From: Baekduia soli
GTDB taxonomy: Bacteria > Actinomycetota > Thermoleophilia > Solirubrobacterales > Solirubrobacteraceae
Direction of reading: 5' to 3'
DNA length: 64,000 nucleotides
NCBI RefSeq assembly: GCF_007970665.1
Contig: NZ_CP042430.1
Location: 4,650,001 to 4,714,000 of the forward strand
Part shown: positions 52,382-61,625 of the stretch, in pieces
Layout: each line of letters starts with the position of its first letter
Position numbering within the stretch: position 1 is the first letter of the stretch
Notes under the pieces: generated by a model
What the model was told of the DNA's origin: nothing
What the model saw: only the letters and a program-made list of their open reading frames with translations
Databases searched by the model: none
Translations under genes and position numbers: made by a program

Positions 52382-53107
52382 TCAGCCGCGGCGCAGGGTC
52401 AGCAGCGCGAAGCCCATCGTGTCGGTCCCGCCGGGCAGCGCACGGCGCTCGCGGATGCGCCGCGCGTAGGCCTGGGCCTCCGGGTCGGGATGGCGCGCCG
52501 CCTCGGCGGCCAGCCCCTCCTCGTAGGCCGCCCAATCGGCGGCGCCGGCCTCCGCGGTCGCGACGACGGTCAGCCCGGCGCGGCCGGCCTCGGCGACCAG
52601 GGCGGGCAGGCCGGCGGGCAGCTCGCCTACCGTGGCGCCGCCGAGCGCGTCGAGGACGGCCGGGGAGGGCTCGCGGGCCCAGAAGCCCTCGCCGAGCAGG
52701 ACGAGGCCGCCCGGGCGCACGAGCCCGGCGAGGACGCCCAGGGCGGCGGGCCAGCCGCCGTGGGCGTGCGAGGACGCGACGTTGATCACCAGGTCGTGGC
52801 CGCCGGGCGGCAGGGCCGCCTCCCCCGCGGGCGCCGCGATGAGCTCGGGCGCGCGGCCGGGGAGGCGGCGTGCCGCCGCCCGGCGCGCGCGCTCCAGGAC
52901 GTCGCGGTCGAGGTCGACGCCCACGCCCGTCGCCCCGGGGTGGGCCTCCAGGACCCGCAGCAGCAGCTCGGCCGCGCCGCAGCCCGTCTCGAGGACCCGT
53001 GCCCGCGGCGGCAGCGCCAGCGCGGCGATCGCCGCGTCGACGGCCGTCTCCGACATGGGGCTCATGAACGGCACGGCGGCATGGGCGCGCACGGAGGCCG
53101 ACTCCAT
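52382..53107 (-). CDS. SAM-dependent methyltransferase (class I)
   Basis: The 241-residue product has a Rossmann-like methyltransferase fold: VLETGCGAAELLLRVLE near residue 39 is motif I, VGVDLDRDVLERARR near 62 ends strand 2 with the acidic residue that binds the ribose, and DLVINVASSHAHGG near 105 and LVRPGGLVLLGEGFW near 127 are motifs II and III. The substrate is unknown; the C-terminal region (AAYEEGLAAEAARHPDPE) resembles small-molecule methyltransferases. TAGGTT lies 6 nt before the ATG. It is divergent from the CDF transporter with only 54 bp between the starts. Confidence 0.82.
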   Translation of the reverse strand: MESASVRAHAAVPFMSPMSETAVDAAIAALALPPRARVLETGCGAAELLLRVLEAHPGATGVGVDLDRDVLERARRAAARRLPGRAPELIAAPAGEAALPPGGHDLVINVASSHAHGGWPAALGVLAGLVRPGGLVLLGEGFWAREPSPAVLDALGGATVGELPAGLPALVAEAGRAGLTVVATAEAGAADWAAYEEGLAAEAARHPDPEAQAYARRIRERRALPGGTDTMGFALLTLRRG

Positions 53108-53113
53108 GACGCC

Positions 53114-53119
53114 AACCTA
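53114..53119 (-). promoter_or_regulatory. Predicted -10 box TAGGTT for the methyltransferase
   Basis: On the reverse strand TAGGTT lies 6 nt before the ATG at 53107. It faces the TAGCCT box of the divergent CDF gene. Confidence 0.45.
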
Positions 53120-53148
53120 GACCGCACGCCGAGCGCCCGGCCACGCTC

Positions 53149-53154
53149 TAGCCT
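53149..53154 (+). promoter_or_regulatory. Predicted -10 box TAGCCT for the CDF transporter
   Basis: TAGCCT lies 7 nt before the GTG at 53162, and no ribosome site is visible. Confidence 0.45.
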
Positions 53155-53161
53155 TCGCGCC

Positions 53162-54139
53162 GTGGCCCACGACCACGACCACCACGCCGGGCACGGCCAC
53201 AGCCACGCGGTGTCGGCCGGCGCCGACCGCTCCAAGCTGACGGTCGTCCTCGTCCTCATCGTCGGCTTCATGGCCGTCGAGGTCGCCGTCGGCATCGCGG
53301 CCTCGTCGCTCGCGCTGCTCTCCGACGCGGCGCACATGCTCACCGACGCCGCGGCGATCGCGCTGGCGCTCGTGGCGATCGGGCTCGCGCAGCGGCCGGC
53401 CAAGGGCGCGTTCACGTTCGGTCTGCTCCGCGCCGAGATCCTCTCGGCGCAGTTCAACGGGGCGACGCTGCTCGTCCTCGGGATCCTCGTCATCGTCGAG
53501 GGCCTCCGCAGGCTCTTCGACCCGCCCGCGGTGCAGGGCGGCGCGGTGCTGGCCGTCGCGCTGCTGGGCGTCGTGGTCAACCTCGCCGCGACGTGGATGC
53601 TCGCGCGCGCCAACCGCAGCTCGATGAACATCGAGGGCGCCTATCAGCACCTGCTCACCGACCTCGCGGCGTTCATCGCCACCGCCGTGGCGGGCGGGGT
53701 GATGCTGGCGACCGGGTTCCGCCGTGCGGACGGCATCGCGGCGCTGTTCGTGGCGGCGATCATGCTGCGCGCGGCCTGGGGGCTTCTGCGCGACTCCGGT
53801 CGCGTGTTCCTCGAGGCGGCGCCGCGCGGGATGGACGTCGACGAGATCGGCCACGCGCTCGCCGGCGCCCGCGGCGTCGTGGAGGTCCACGACCTGCACG
53901 TCTGGGAGGTCTCCTCGGGCTTCCCCGCGCTGGCGGCGCACGTCGTCGTCGGGCGAGACTGCGACTGCCACGACGCCCGCGTGCGGCTGCAGACGATGCT
54001 CGGCGAGCGCTTCGGCATCGAGCACAGCACGCTGCAGATGGACCACCAGGGCGGCGAGCTGGTCCAGCTCGAGATGCCCGCCCCCGCCCCTAGGCGGGGA
54101 CCCGCAGCGGCGGCCCGGCGCGCCGAACGCCCTCGGTGA
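53162..54139 (+). CDS. Cation diffusion facilitator (zinc/cobalt exporter, CzcD-like)
   Basis: The 325-residue product is a proton-coupled metal exporter of the CDF family. A His-rich N-terminus (HDHDHHAGHGHSH) binds metal, six membrane helices follow, the metal site is LLSDAAHMLTDAAA (HxxxD, near residue 55) with HLLTDLAAF near 163, and the cytoplasmic domain has VHDLHVWEVSSGFPALAAHV near 243. The last 16 codons overlap folK on the other strand. One extra C in the run near 54090 would end the protein at a TAG right there, so this tail may be artefactual. The GTG start follows a TAGCCT box. Confidence 0.9.
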   Translation: MAHDHDHHAGHGHSHAVSAGADRSKLTVVLVLIVGFMAVEVAVGIAASSLALLSDAAHMLTDAAAIALALVAIGLAQRPAKGAFTFGLLRAEILSAQFNGATLLVLGILVIVEGLRRLFDPPAVQGGAVLAVALLGVVVNLAATWMLARANRSSMNIEGAYQHLLTDLAAFIATAVAGGVMLATGFRRADGIAALFVAAIMLRAAWGLLRDSGRVFLEAAPRGMDVDEIGHALAGARGVVEVHDLHVWEVSSGFPALAAHVVVGRDCDCHDARVRLQTMLGERFGIEHSTLQMDHQGGELVQLEMPAPAPRRGPAAAARRAERPR

Positions 54140-54623
54140 CCGGCAGGGCGGCCAGGGCGCCGGCCAGCGACCCCCCCGCGGGGGTGGCCAGGCCGAGATC
54201 GAGCTCGAGCAGCGGGATGAGGACGAAGCGGCGCTGCAGCAGCGCCGGGTGGGGCACCTGCAGGCGCGCGCTGCGATGCTCGCGGGCGCCCAGCAGCAGC
54301 ACGTCGACGTCGATCGACCGCGGCCCGTGGCGTAGGTAGGCCGCCGCGGTCGTGTCGGTCTCGCGCCCCAGGCCGCGCTCGACGGCCTTGGCGGCGTCCA
54401 GCAGCGCCTCGGGGACCAGGTCCGTCGCGATCGCCACGCAGGCGTTGAGGAACGCCGGCTGGTCGAGGACCTCGCCGACGGGGTCGGTCTCGTACAGCGA
54501 CGAGGAGGCCAGCACGCGCACCCCGTGCGCGGCGAGCGCGTCGACCGCGGCCTGCAGCGCCGCGGCCCGGTCGCCCACGTTGGAGCCCAGGCCGAGGTGG
54601 CCCGTGACCGCCGCGGCGCTCAC
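54090..54623 (-). CDS. folK: 2-amino-4-hydroxy-6-hydroxymethyldihydropteridine pyrophosphokinase
   Basis: The 177-residue product transfers pyrophosphate from ATP to hydroxymethyl-dihydropterin in folate synthesis. GHLGLGSNVGDR near residue 8 is the opening motif, SSLYETDPVGEVLDQPAFLNAC near 41-62 is the pterin region, and the catalytic signature is HGPRSIDVDVLLLG near 102 (usually PR-x-x-D-x-D). The GTG at 54623 overlaps the TGA of the thioesterase gene (GTGA). Its TAG stop overlaps the end of the convergent CDF gene. Confidence 0.93.
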   Translation of the reverse strand: MSAAAVTGHLGLGSNVGDRAAALQAAVDALAAHGVRVLASSSLYETDPVGEVLDQPAFLNACVAIATDLVPEALLDAAKAVERGLGRETDTTAAAYLRHGPRSIDVDVLLLGAREHRSARLQVPHPALLQRRFVLIPLLELDLGLATPAGGSLAGALAALPVTEGVRRAGPPLRVPA

Positions 54624-55444
54624 CGCGGCGCGAACAGCAGCATGAGCTGCCGGCTCTGGGCCAGGAGCGTGCCGTCGGGCGCCCAGATCTCCCCGTCCTC
54701 CTCGCAGAACCCGTCGCGCGAGGTGCGCGAGACGTAGCGCGCGAGCACGGGGTCGTCGGCGGCCATCCCGGCATGGGGCAGCCGGCCGCGGAAATGGATC
54801 GTGAGGTCGATCGTCGGGGCGGGCGCCGGCGCGTGCAGGAGCGTGAAGGCCGACGGCAGCCAGGCGTCGGCGTAGAAGGCGATGGCCACGGCGTCGGCCG
54901 GGTGCGGCTCGGCCAGGCGCATCCACCCGCCGGTCACGGCCTCGGCGGCGCGGGAGAACGGGGGCGCCCCGAAGACGGGCGCCGTCAGCGTCCGCGCCGC
55001 GATCGGCATGATGCCCAGGCCCTCGGCCGGGGCGGCCCGCAGCCCCTCGGGCAGCGCGACCTGCGGGGCGGGCGCCTCGAAGTTCACGATGGGCGGGAAG
55101 TTGGCCGAGAACGCGCCGAGCGCCGCGACCACGGCGCGTCCGTCCTGGACCATCCGCGCGCTGAGCGTCGTCAACGAGCGCCCTGCGCGCTCCACGGTCA
55201 CGTGGATCTCCGCGGGGCCCGCGGCCGGCGGCGCGAGGTAGTGCACGGTCAGCGAGCGCGCGGCCCGGACCGGATCGTCGAGCTCGGCCAGCATGGCGCG
55301 CAGCACGACGGCGGCGATATAGCCGCCGTTGGGGCCGCGCGGGACGTTCCACGCGTCGGAGACGGCCGCGTGCCACACGCCCCCGCCCGCGGCCGCGACC
55401 GCGGTGTCGGACACGAGGTCCGGGACCGGCGAGCCATCGGCCAC
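54620..55444 (-). CDS. Acyl-CoA thioesterase-like protein (double hotdog, TesB type)
   Basis: The 274-residue product has two hotdog halves. The first has WNVPRGPNGGYIAAVVLRAM near residue 32 and LTVHYLAPPAAGPAEIHVTV near 64; the second has IDLTIHFRG near 210 and GFCEEDGEIWAPDGTLLAQS near 240, the typical TesB-like end. It would hydrolyse acyl-CoA thioesters. It sits between folB and folK with a 4-bp gap and a GTGA overlap, so it belongs to the folate operon, although a role in folate metabolism is not evident. Confidence 0.8.
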   Translation of the reverse strand: MADGSPVPDLVSDTAVAAAGGGVWHAAVSDAWNVPRGPNGGYIAAVVLRAMLAELDDPVRAARSLTVHYLAPPAAGPAEIHVTVERAGRSLTTLSARMVQDGRAVVAALGAFSANFPPIVNFEAPAPQVALPEGLRAAPAEGLGIMPIAARTLTAPVFGAPPFSRAAEAVTGGWMRLAEPHPADAVAIAFYADAWLPSAFTLLHAPAPAPTIDLTIHFRGRLPHAGMAADDPVLARYVSRTSRDGFCEEDGEIWAPDGTLLAQSRQLMLLFAPR

Positions 55445-55448
55445 CCGC

Positions 55449-55919
55449 TCAGTCCTCGTCGTCGGCGCCGCCGCGCTGGCGCCAGACCTCGACGCTGACC
55501 TCGTCGACCGACAGCGGGATCGGAGGCTCGGGCTTGGCGGCCTTGACCCACACCTCGTCCGCGGCGTACTCGTCCAGGAGCCGGTCGGCCACGGCCGAGC
55601 AGAGGCGCTCGAGCGTCTTGTAGGAGCGCTGCTGGGCGACGAGCGACACGGTGTTGCAGACCTCGCCGTAGTCGACGGTGTCCTCGACCATGTCGGTCAC
55701 GGTCGCGTCGCAGTCGCCGACCTCGAGGCGGATGTCCAGGACGAGGCGCTGGCCCACCTCCCGCTCGGCGGCGGTCACCCCGTGATGCGTGTACAGCGAC
55801 AGCCCGCGGACCTCGATCGTCACCTCGGTCTGGTCGCCCCCGTCCTCGAAGTCGCTGTCGGCGTCGTCCTCGGTGCCCTCGGGCTCGAGGTCGTCGTCGG
55901 GCTCATGCTCAGGCGCCAT
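55449..55919 (-). CDS. folB: Dihydroneopterin aldolase
   Basis: The 156-residue product cleaves dihydroneopterin in folate synthesis. The catalytic domain starts near residue 33 (VTIEVRGLSLYTHHGVTAAE), and the core motif is GVTAAEREVGQ near 47 with the substrate glutamate. DTVDYGEVCNTV and a lysine in WVKAAKPEPPIP near 130 complete the active site. The first 30 residues are an unusual acidic tail rich in Asp and Glu that is absent from most family members, so the true start could lie further in. It overlaps folP by 11 bp. Confidence 0.9.
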   Translation of the reverse strand: MAPEHEPDDDLEPEGTEDDADSDFEDGGDQTEVTIEVRGLSLYTHHGVTAAEREVGQRLVLDIRLEVGDCDATVTDMVEDTVDYGEVCNTVSLVAQQRSYKTLERLCSAVADRLLDEYAADEVWVKAAKPEPPIPLSVDEVSVEVWRQRGGADDED

Positions 55920-56727
55920 CGGGCCCCAACGTAGCAGCAGCGACCAAGAGCGCCTGGCGCGCCTGGGCCACGTCGTGCACGCGGAACAGACGGGCGCCCC
56001 GCTCGTAGGCCAGGACGTTGGCCGCGATCGTGCCCGGGGCCCGGTCGTGCGGGTCGGGCACGTCGGCCAGACGGTGGATGAACGTCTTGCGCGACACCCC
56101 GACCGCGACCCGGAAGCCGAGGCCGGCGATCTCGTCCACGCGCCGCAGCAGCTCGAGGTTGTGCTCCACGGTCTTGCCGAACCCGATGCCGGGGTCCAGG
56201 TCGATCCGGTCCTCCCGCACGCCCTCGCGCACCGCGAACTCCGCGCGGTCCAGCAGGAAGGCCTTGACGTCGTCGACCACGTCGTCGTAGCGCGGGTCCT
56301 CCTGCATCGTCCGCGGGTCGCCGAGCATGTGCATGAGGCAGCAGCGCGCGCCGCGGTCGGCGATGAGGCCGGCCAGGTCGGGCGCGGCACGCAGCGCGGT
56401 GACGTCGTTGACGTACGTGGCGCCGGCAGCCAGCGCGGCCTCGGCCACGGCGAGCTTGGTCGTGTCGATCGAGATCGCCGCCGCGCCCGTGCGCGCGAGC
56501 GCCGCGACGACCGGGACGGTGCGGCGCAGCTCCTCGTCCTCGGGGACCGGCAGGGCGCGCGGGCGCGTCGACTCGCCGCCGACGTCGAGGATCGCGGCTC
56601 CCTCGGCGCTCAGCCGCAGGCCGTGGGTGACGGCCGCGTCGGGCTCGAACCACTCGCCCCCGTCGGAGAACGAGTCCGGCGTGACGTTGACGACGCCCAT
56701 GATCTCGAACGGCTCGCGCACGGCCAT
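55909..56727 (-). CDS. folP: Dihydropteroate synthase
   Basis: The 272-residue product joins p-aminobenzoate to the pterin diphosphate; it is the sulfonamide target. Motifs are GVVNVTPDSFSDGG near residue 11, DVGGESTRPRA near 48, DTTKLAVAEAALAAG near 88, YVNDVTAL, DPGIGFGKTVEHN near 178 and GVSRKTFI near 212. The ATG at 56727 is only 2 nt from a TAGCCT box; the in-frame GTG at 56721 (third codon) is 8 nt from it and fits the spacing seen at other genes here, so it may be the real start. A longer start at 56760 adds no family sequence. Confidence 0.94.
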   Translation of the reverse strand: MAVREPFEIMGVVNVTPDSFSDGGEWFEPDAAVTHGLRLSAEGAAILDVGGESTRPRALPVPEDEELRRTVPVVAALARTGAAAISIDTTKLAVAEAALAAGATYVNDVTALRAAPDLAGLIADRGARCCLMHMLGDPRTMQEDPRYDDVVDDVKAFLLDRAEFAVREGVREDRIDLDPGIGFGKTVEHNLELLRRVDEIAGLGFRVAVGVSRKTFIHRLADVPDPHDRAPGTIAANVLAYERGARLFRVHDVAQARQALLVAAATLGPDGA

Positions 56728-56729
56728 GC

Positions 56730-56735
56730 AGGCTA
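56730..56735 (-). promoter_or_regulatory. Predicted -10 box TAGCCT for folP
   Basis: TAGCCT on the reverse strand lies 8 nt before the GTG at 56721 and 2 nt before the ATG at 56727. The spacing favours the GTG as the start. The rest of the gap up to the yaaA stop (about 200 bp) shows no gene. Confidence 0.4.
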
Positions 56736-56939
56736 TCCCCAGGACGGATGTGCGGCGCACGCACCCATCGGCTCATCCCCGGCACGTGCCGCGCCGAGAG
56801 CGTCCCGCCCCGGAGGACCGTCCCGCGCCCCCGCACGGCCGCACCAAGCTGCCGGCGCCCGCACGCGAGCGCGCCGAGCAGGTCGCACCGAGGTCGCGGC
56901 GATCCCCGACGCGCTGGACACGTCTGCCGTGCCCTGACC

Positions 56940-57731
56940 TCAGCCGCCGGCGGCGCCGGCGGCGGGACCGACCACCTCGACGACCCACGCCCCGCCCGCC
57001 CGCGCGGGCTCGTGCAGCGCGACGCGGCCGGCGCCGTCGTCGGCCAGCGCCGCGACCTGCGCGGGCGTGGCCGGCGGGCGGGCGGCCTCCAGCACGCGGC
57101 GCGCGACCCGGCCGCGGACCGCCTTGGCCATGTGCGAGATCGGCCGGCCCTGCTCGTCGCGGGCTCGAACCTCGACGAGCGTCGCGGCGCGCGGGCGCCA
57201 GGCCGCCGCGTAGACGCCCGAGCGCAGGTCGAGCACGAGCTCGCCCGGCGCGTCGGGCAGGGCGGCGGCCAGGGCCGGCCGCCACCACGACGCCAGCCCG
57301 CCGCGCGGCGCCGGGCGCAGCGGGAGCCGCGCGCCCATGGCAAGGCGGTAGGCCGGGATCCGGTCCTCGAGCGCCACCACGCCCCACAGCGCGCTGGCGA
57401 CGAGCACCTCGGCGCCGGCGCCCCTCGCGGCGCCCGCGGGCAGGCTCGCCAGGTCGAGGTGCTGGTAGAGCACGCCGGTGTAGACCTCGCCGGCCGGGGC
57501 GGCGGGAGCCTGGAGCAGCCCGGCGTCGCGCTCGACCTCCGCGCCCTGGCCCGGGGAGAGCCCGAGCGCCGCCAGCGCGCGCGGGCGGGACCCCCGGGCC
57601 AGGCGCTCCAGCGCCCCGAGCGCGGCGCGGCGCTTGCGCGTCAGCGACGGGTGGACGAGCGCCTCGAGGTCGACCGGCGGACCGGAGGCGGGCGCGCGCT
57701 TGCCCTCGGACGGTGGCAGGAGCACGAGCAC
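56940..57731 (-). CDS. yaaA: Peroxide stress protein YaaA (DUF328/UPF0246)
   Basis: The 263-residue product starts LVLLPPSEGKRAPASGPPVD, the family signature, and continues with YTGVLYQHLDL near residue 83, VASALWGVVALEDRIPAYRLAM near 110 and a C-terminal ISHMAKAVRGRVARRVL near 198. In E. coli YaaA lowers free iron and binds DNA during peroxide stress. The GTG at 57731 follows a TAGGCT box at 8 nt. It is divergent from a small membrane-protein gene, and their two -10 boxes form one palindrome. Confidence 0.9.
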   Translation of the reverse strand: MLVLLPPSEGKRAPASGPPVDLEALVHPSLTRKRRAALGALERLARGSRPRALAALGLSPGQGAEVERDAGLLQAPAAPAGEVYTGVLYQHLDLASLPAGAARGAGAEVLVASALWGVVALEDRIPAYRLAMGARLPLRPAPRGGLASWWRPALAAALPDAPGELVLDLRSGVYAAAWRPRAATLVEVRARDEQGRPISHMAKAVRGRVARRVLEAARPPATPAQVAALADDGAGRVALHEPARAGGAWVVEVVGPAAGAAGG

Positions 57732-57737
57732 GGCGGC

Positions 57738-57760
57738 GGAGCCTAGACGCCCTAGGCTCC
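57738..57760. promoter_or_regulatory. Palindromic divergent promoter: two back-to-back TAGGCT boxes
   Basis: GGAGCCTAG (57738-57746) and CTAGGCTCC (57752-57760) form a perfect 9-bp inverted repeat. Read outward, each arm is TAGGCT placed 8 nt before a start codon: GTG at 57731 (yaaA) and ATG at 57767. A single short element therefore seems to provide both -10 boxes, and could also bind a dimeric regulator. Confidence 0.55.
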
Positions 57761-57766
57761 GCGGGG

Positions 57767-58017
57767 ATGGACGACGGGCCGCGCACCGGGGGCCTGCAGG
57801 CCCTGCTGCTGATCGTCGGGGCGACGGGCGCCCTGGTCGCGCAGTCCTCGGGGGCGTGGCCGGGCTGGCTCGTCGCCGCCGCGTCTCTCGCGCTCGTCGC
57901 GTGGCTGGAGCGGTACGCCCGCCGGCGCGTGCGCGAGGAGCGCGAGGAGGAGGAGCGGCGCCGCCGTGCCTCCATAGCGCACCTCGACTTCGAGGGGAGC
58001 GCCGGCCCCGAGGGCCG

Positions 58018-58021
<4 letters not shown>
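57767..58021 (+). CDS. Small membrane protein of unknown function
   Basis: The 84-residue product has two hydrophobic segments (LQALLLIVGATGALVAQSS at about 10-28 and WLVAAASLALVAW at about 34-46) and a strongly charged cytoplasmic tail (RRRVREEREEEERRRR). I do not recognise the family. The short spacing and positive-charge pattern suggest a hairpin anchor with a coiled tail. Its TAG stop overlaps the TAG of the convergent ftsH gene within one CTAG. Shared control with yaaA through the palindromic promoter is likely. Confidence 0.65.
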
Positions 58022-60006
<1,985 letters not shown>

Positions 60007-60055
60007 AGGAGGTGCGCGGGGGGCTTTCGCATCGTGCGCAAGGCGCTGAGGGTAT

Positions 60056-60076
60056 CAGGGCGGTGGGGCCGCCCTG
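60056..60076 (-). terminator. Hairpin between hpt and ftsH
   Basis: CAGGGCGG (60056-60063) and CCGCCCTG (60069-60076) form a perfect 8-bp stem with a 5-nt loop, 57 bp after the hpt stop. It may terminate hpt or lie in the ftsH leader. Confidence 0.45.
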
Positions 60077-60132
60077 CCGGGTCTACGTGGCTCGTCGGCA
60101 GAAGGATGGCGTGGCTCGAGCCCTGGCGTTCT

Positions 60133-60666
60133 TCAGCCGTCGTCGGCCAGCGCGGCGACGTAGGGCAGGTTGCGGAACCGCTCCCCCGCGTCGAGGCCGT
60201 AGCCGATCGCGAACGTGTCCGGGATCTCGAAGCCGACGTAGCGCGTCGGCAGCTCCACCTTGCGGCGCTCGGGCTTGGTCAGCAGGGCGCAGACCTCCAG
60301 CGTGGCCGGCTCGCGAGCGCCGAGGTTGCGCATGAGGTACTGCAGCGTCAGCCCCGAGTCGACGATGTCCTCGATGATGAGGACGTCGCGGCCGGCGATG
60401 GGCCGGTCCAGGTCCTTGAGGATGCGCACGACCCCCGAGGAGTCCGTGGCCGATCCGTAGGAGGAGACGGCCATGAAGTCGACCTCGCACGGGATGTCGA
60501 TGGCGCGCATGAGGTCGGCGAGGAAGAACACCGCGCCCTTGAGCACGCAGACCATCAGCAGGTCGCGGTCGGCGTAGTCGACCGAGATCTGCGCGCCGAG
60601 GTCGCGGACCTTGCGCTTGAGGTCGTCGGGCTGGACGAGGATCTCGCCGATCTGGGGGTCCCGCAT
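60133..60666 (-). CDS. hpt: Hypoxanthine phosphoribosyltransferase
   Basis: The 177-residue product salvages hypoxanthine and guanine to IMP and GMP. LLMVCVLKGAVFFLADLMR near residue 37 is the purine-side motif, VSSYGSATDSSG near 68 is the flexible loop, and VLIIEDIVDSGLTLQYL near 94 is the PRPP-binding signature. The C-terminal YVGFEIPDTFAIGYGLD follows. Length is normal. TAGCGT, overlapping the tilS stop codon, lies 11 nt before the ATG. It follows tilS by 14 bp, the usual pair. Confidence 0.95.
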   Translation of the reverse strand: MRDPQIGEILVQPDDLKRKVRDLGAQISVDYADRDLLMVCVLKGAVFFLADLMRAIDIPCEVDFMAVSSYGSATDSSGVVRILKDLDRPIAGRDVLIIEDIVDSGLTLQYLMRNLGAREPATLEVCALLTKPERRKVELPTRYVGFEIPDTFAIGYGLDAGERFRNLPYVAALADDG

Positions 60667-60677
60667 GAGGACGCGGC

Positions 60678-60683
60678 ACGCTA
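60678..60683 (-). promoter_or_regulatory. Predicted -10 box TAGCGT for hpt, overlapping the tilS stop
   Basis: TAGCGT on the reverse strand lies 11 nt before the hpt ATG. Its TAG is the tilS stop codon. Confidence 0.35.
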
Positions 60684-61625
60684 GCAGCGGCGAGGAGGCA
60701 GCGGCGGCGTGCGCTCCAGGCGCAGGACACCGTCGCCCACGACCGCGCGGGCGCCGTCGCCGAGGTCCAGCGCGCCGTCGCCCAGGGCGAGCACGTCGGC
60801 CAGGCGCGAGGCCGCCCGCGGGCACGACCGGCCCGTGGCGTCCTCGGCCAGGCGGCGGACGACCAGGCGCCCGAGCGCCGGGCCCAGCGCGGCGAGCTCG
60901 TCCACGCCGAGCCGGTCGCGGCCGGCCAGCGCCCCCTCGACGACCTCGTCGAGCACGGCGGCCTCCTCGCGCAGCAGCCGCGCGGTCCGCAGGACGCTGC
61001 CCACCGCCCGCCCGTCGACGGCCTCCAGGGCGGGCAGCAACGTCTCCCGCACACGCGAGCGCGCGAAGGCGGGGTCGGCGTTGGAGGCGTCCTCGCGCCA
61101 GGCCAGGCCGCGGCGCCGGCACCAGTCGGCGGTCTCGGCACGCGTGACGTCGGCGGCCAGCAACGGGCGCACGAGGTCGCCCGTCCGCGCCTCCATGCCC
61201 AGCAGCGCGCGGCGCCCGGGCGAGGTCGCCAGCCGGTAGAGGATCGTCTCGACCTGGTCGGTGGCCGTGTGGCCCGTGGCCAGCGGGCCGCCCGCCTGCG
61301 CGGCGGCCCGGGCGCCCGCCGCGTAGCGCGCCTCCCGCGCCCAGGCGTGCAGGTTGCCCGCCGCCCCCTCGGGCCGGCGCACCCGCTCCGTGCGCAGGCC
61401 GACGCCCAGGCGTGCGCACAGCGCGGCGCAGTGCTCGGCGTCGGCCGCCGACGCCGGGCCGCGTAGCCCGTAGTCGACGTGCAGGGCGCTCACGGCGCCG
61501 GGGCCGGCCAGCGTCACCGCGAGGTCGAGCAGGCAGGTCGAGTCCCGCCCGCCGGAGACCAGGACCACGAGCGGGCCGCCCGCGGGCAGCAGCCCGGTGG
61601 CCGCAACGCGGGCCACGAGGTCCAC
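60681..61625 (-). CDS. tilS: tRNA(Ile)-lysidine synthetase
   Basis: The 314-residue product adds lysine to C34 of tRNA-Ile(CAU). The PP-loop signature VLVSGGRDSTCLLDL lies near residues 21-35. LHVDYGLRG, ATGHTATDQVETILYRL near 118 (the second ATP contact) and VRPLLAADVTRAETADWC near 150 follow, with WREDASNADPAFARSRVRE near 175. It is one of the short actinobacterial forms that lack most of the C-terminal domains of E. coli TilS (about 430 residues). The GTG start directly abuts the stop of the cyclase gene. Confidence 0.94.
   Translation of the reverse strand: MDLVARVAATGLLPAGGPLVVLVSGGRDSTCLLDLAVTLAGPGAVSALHVDYGLRGPASAADAEHCAALCARLGVGLRTERVRRPEGAAGNLHAWAREARYAAGARAAAQAGGPLATGHTATDQVETILYRLATSPGRRALLGMEARTGDLVRPLLAADVTRAETADWCRRRGLAWREDASNADPAFARSRVRETLLPALEAVDGRAVGSVLRTARLLREEAAVLDEVVEGALAGRDRLGVDELAALGPALGRLVVRRLAEDATGRSCPRAASRLADVLALGDGALDLGDGARAVVGDGVLRLERTPPLPPRRC

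Noticed and set aside
50790-53144. A 784-codon reverse frame spanning coaX, the GST-like gene and the methyltransferase
   Set aside because: It crosses genes on both strands in the wrong frame and is Arg/Gly-rich without motifs.
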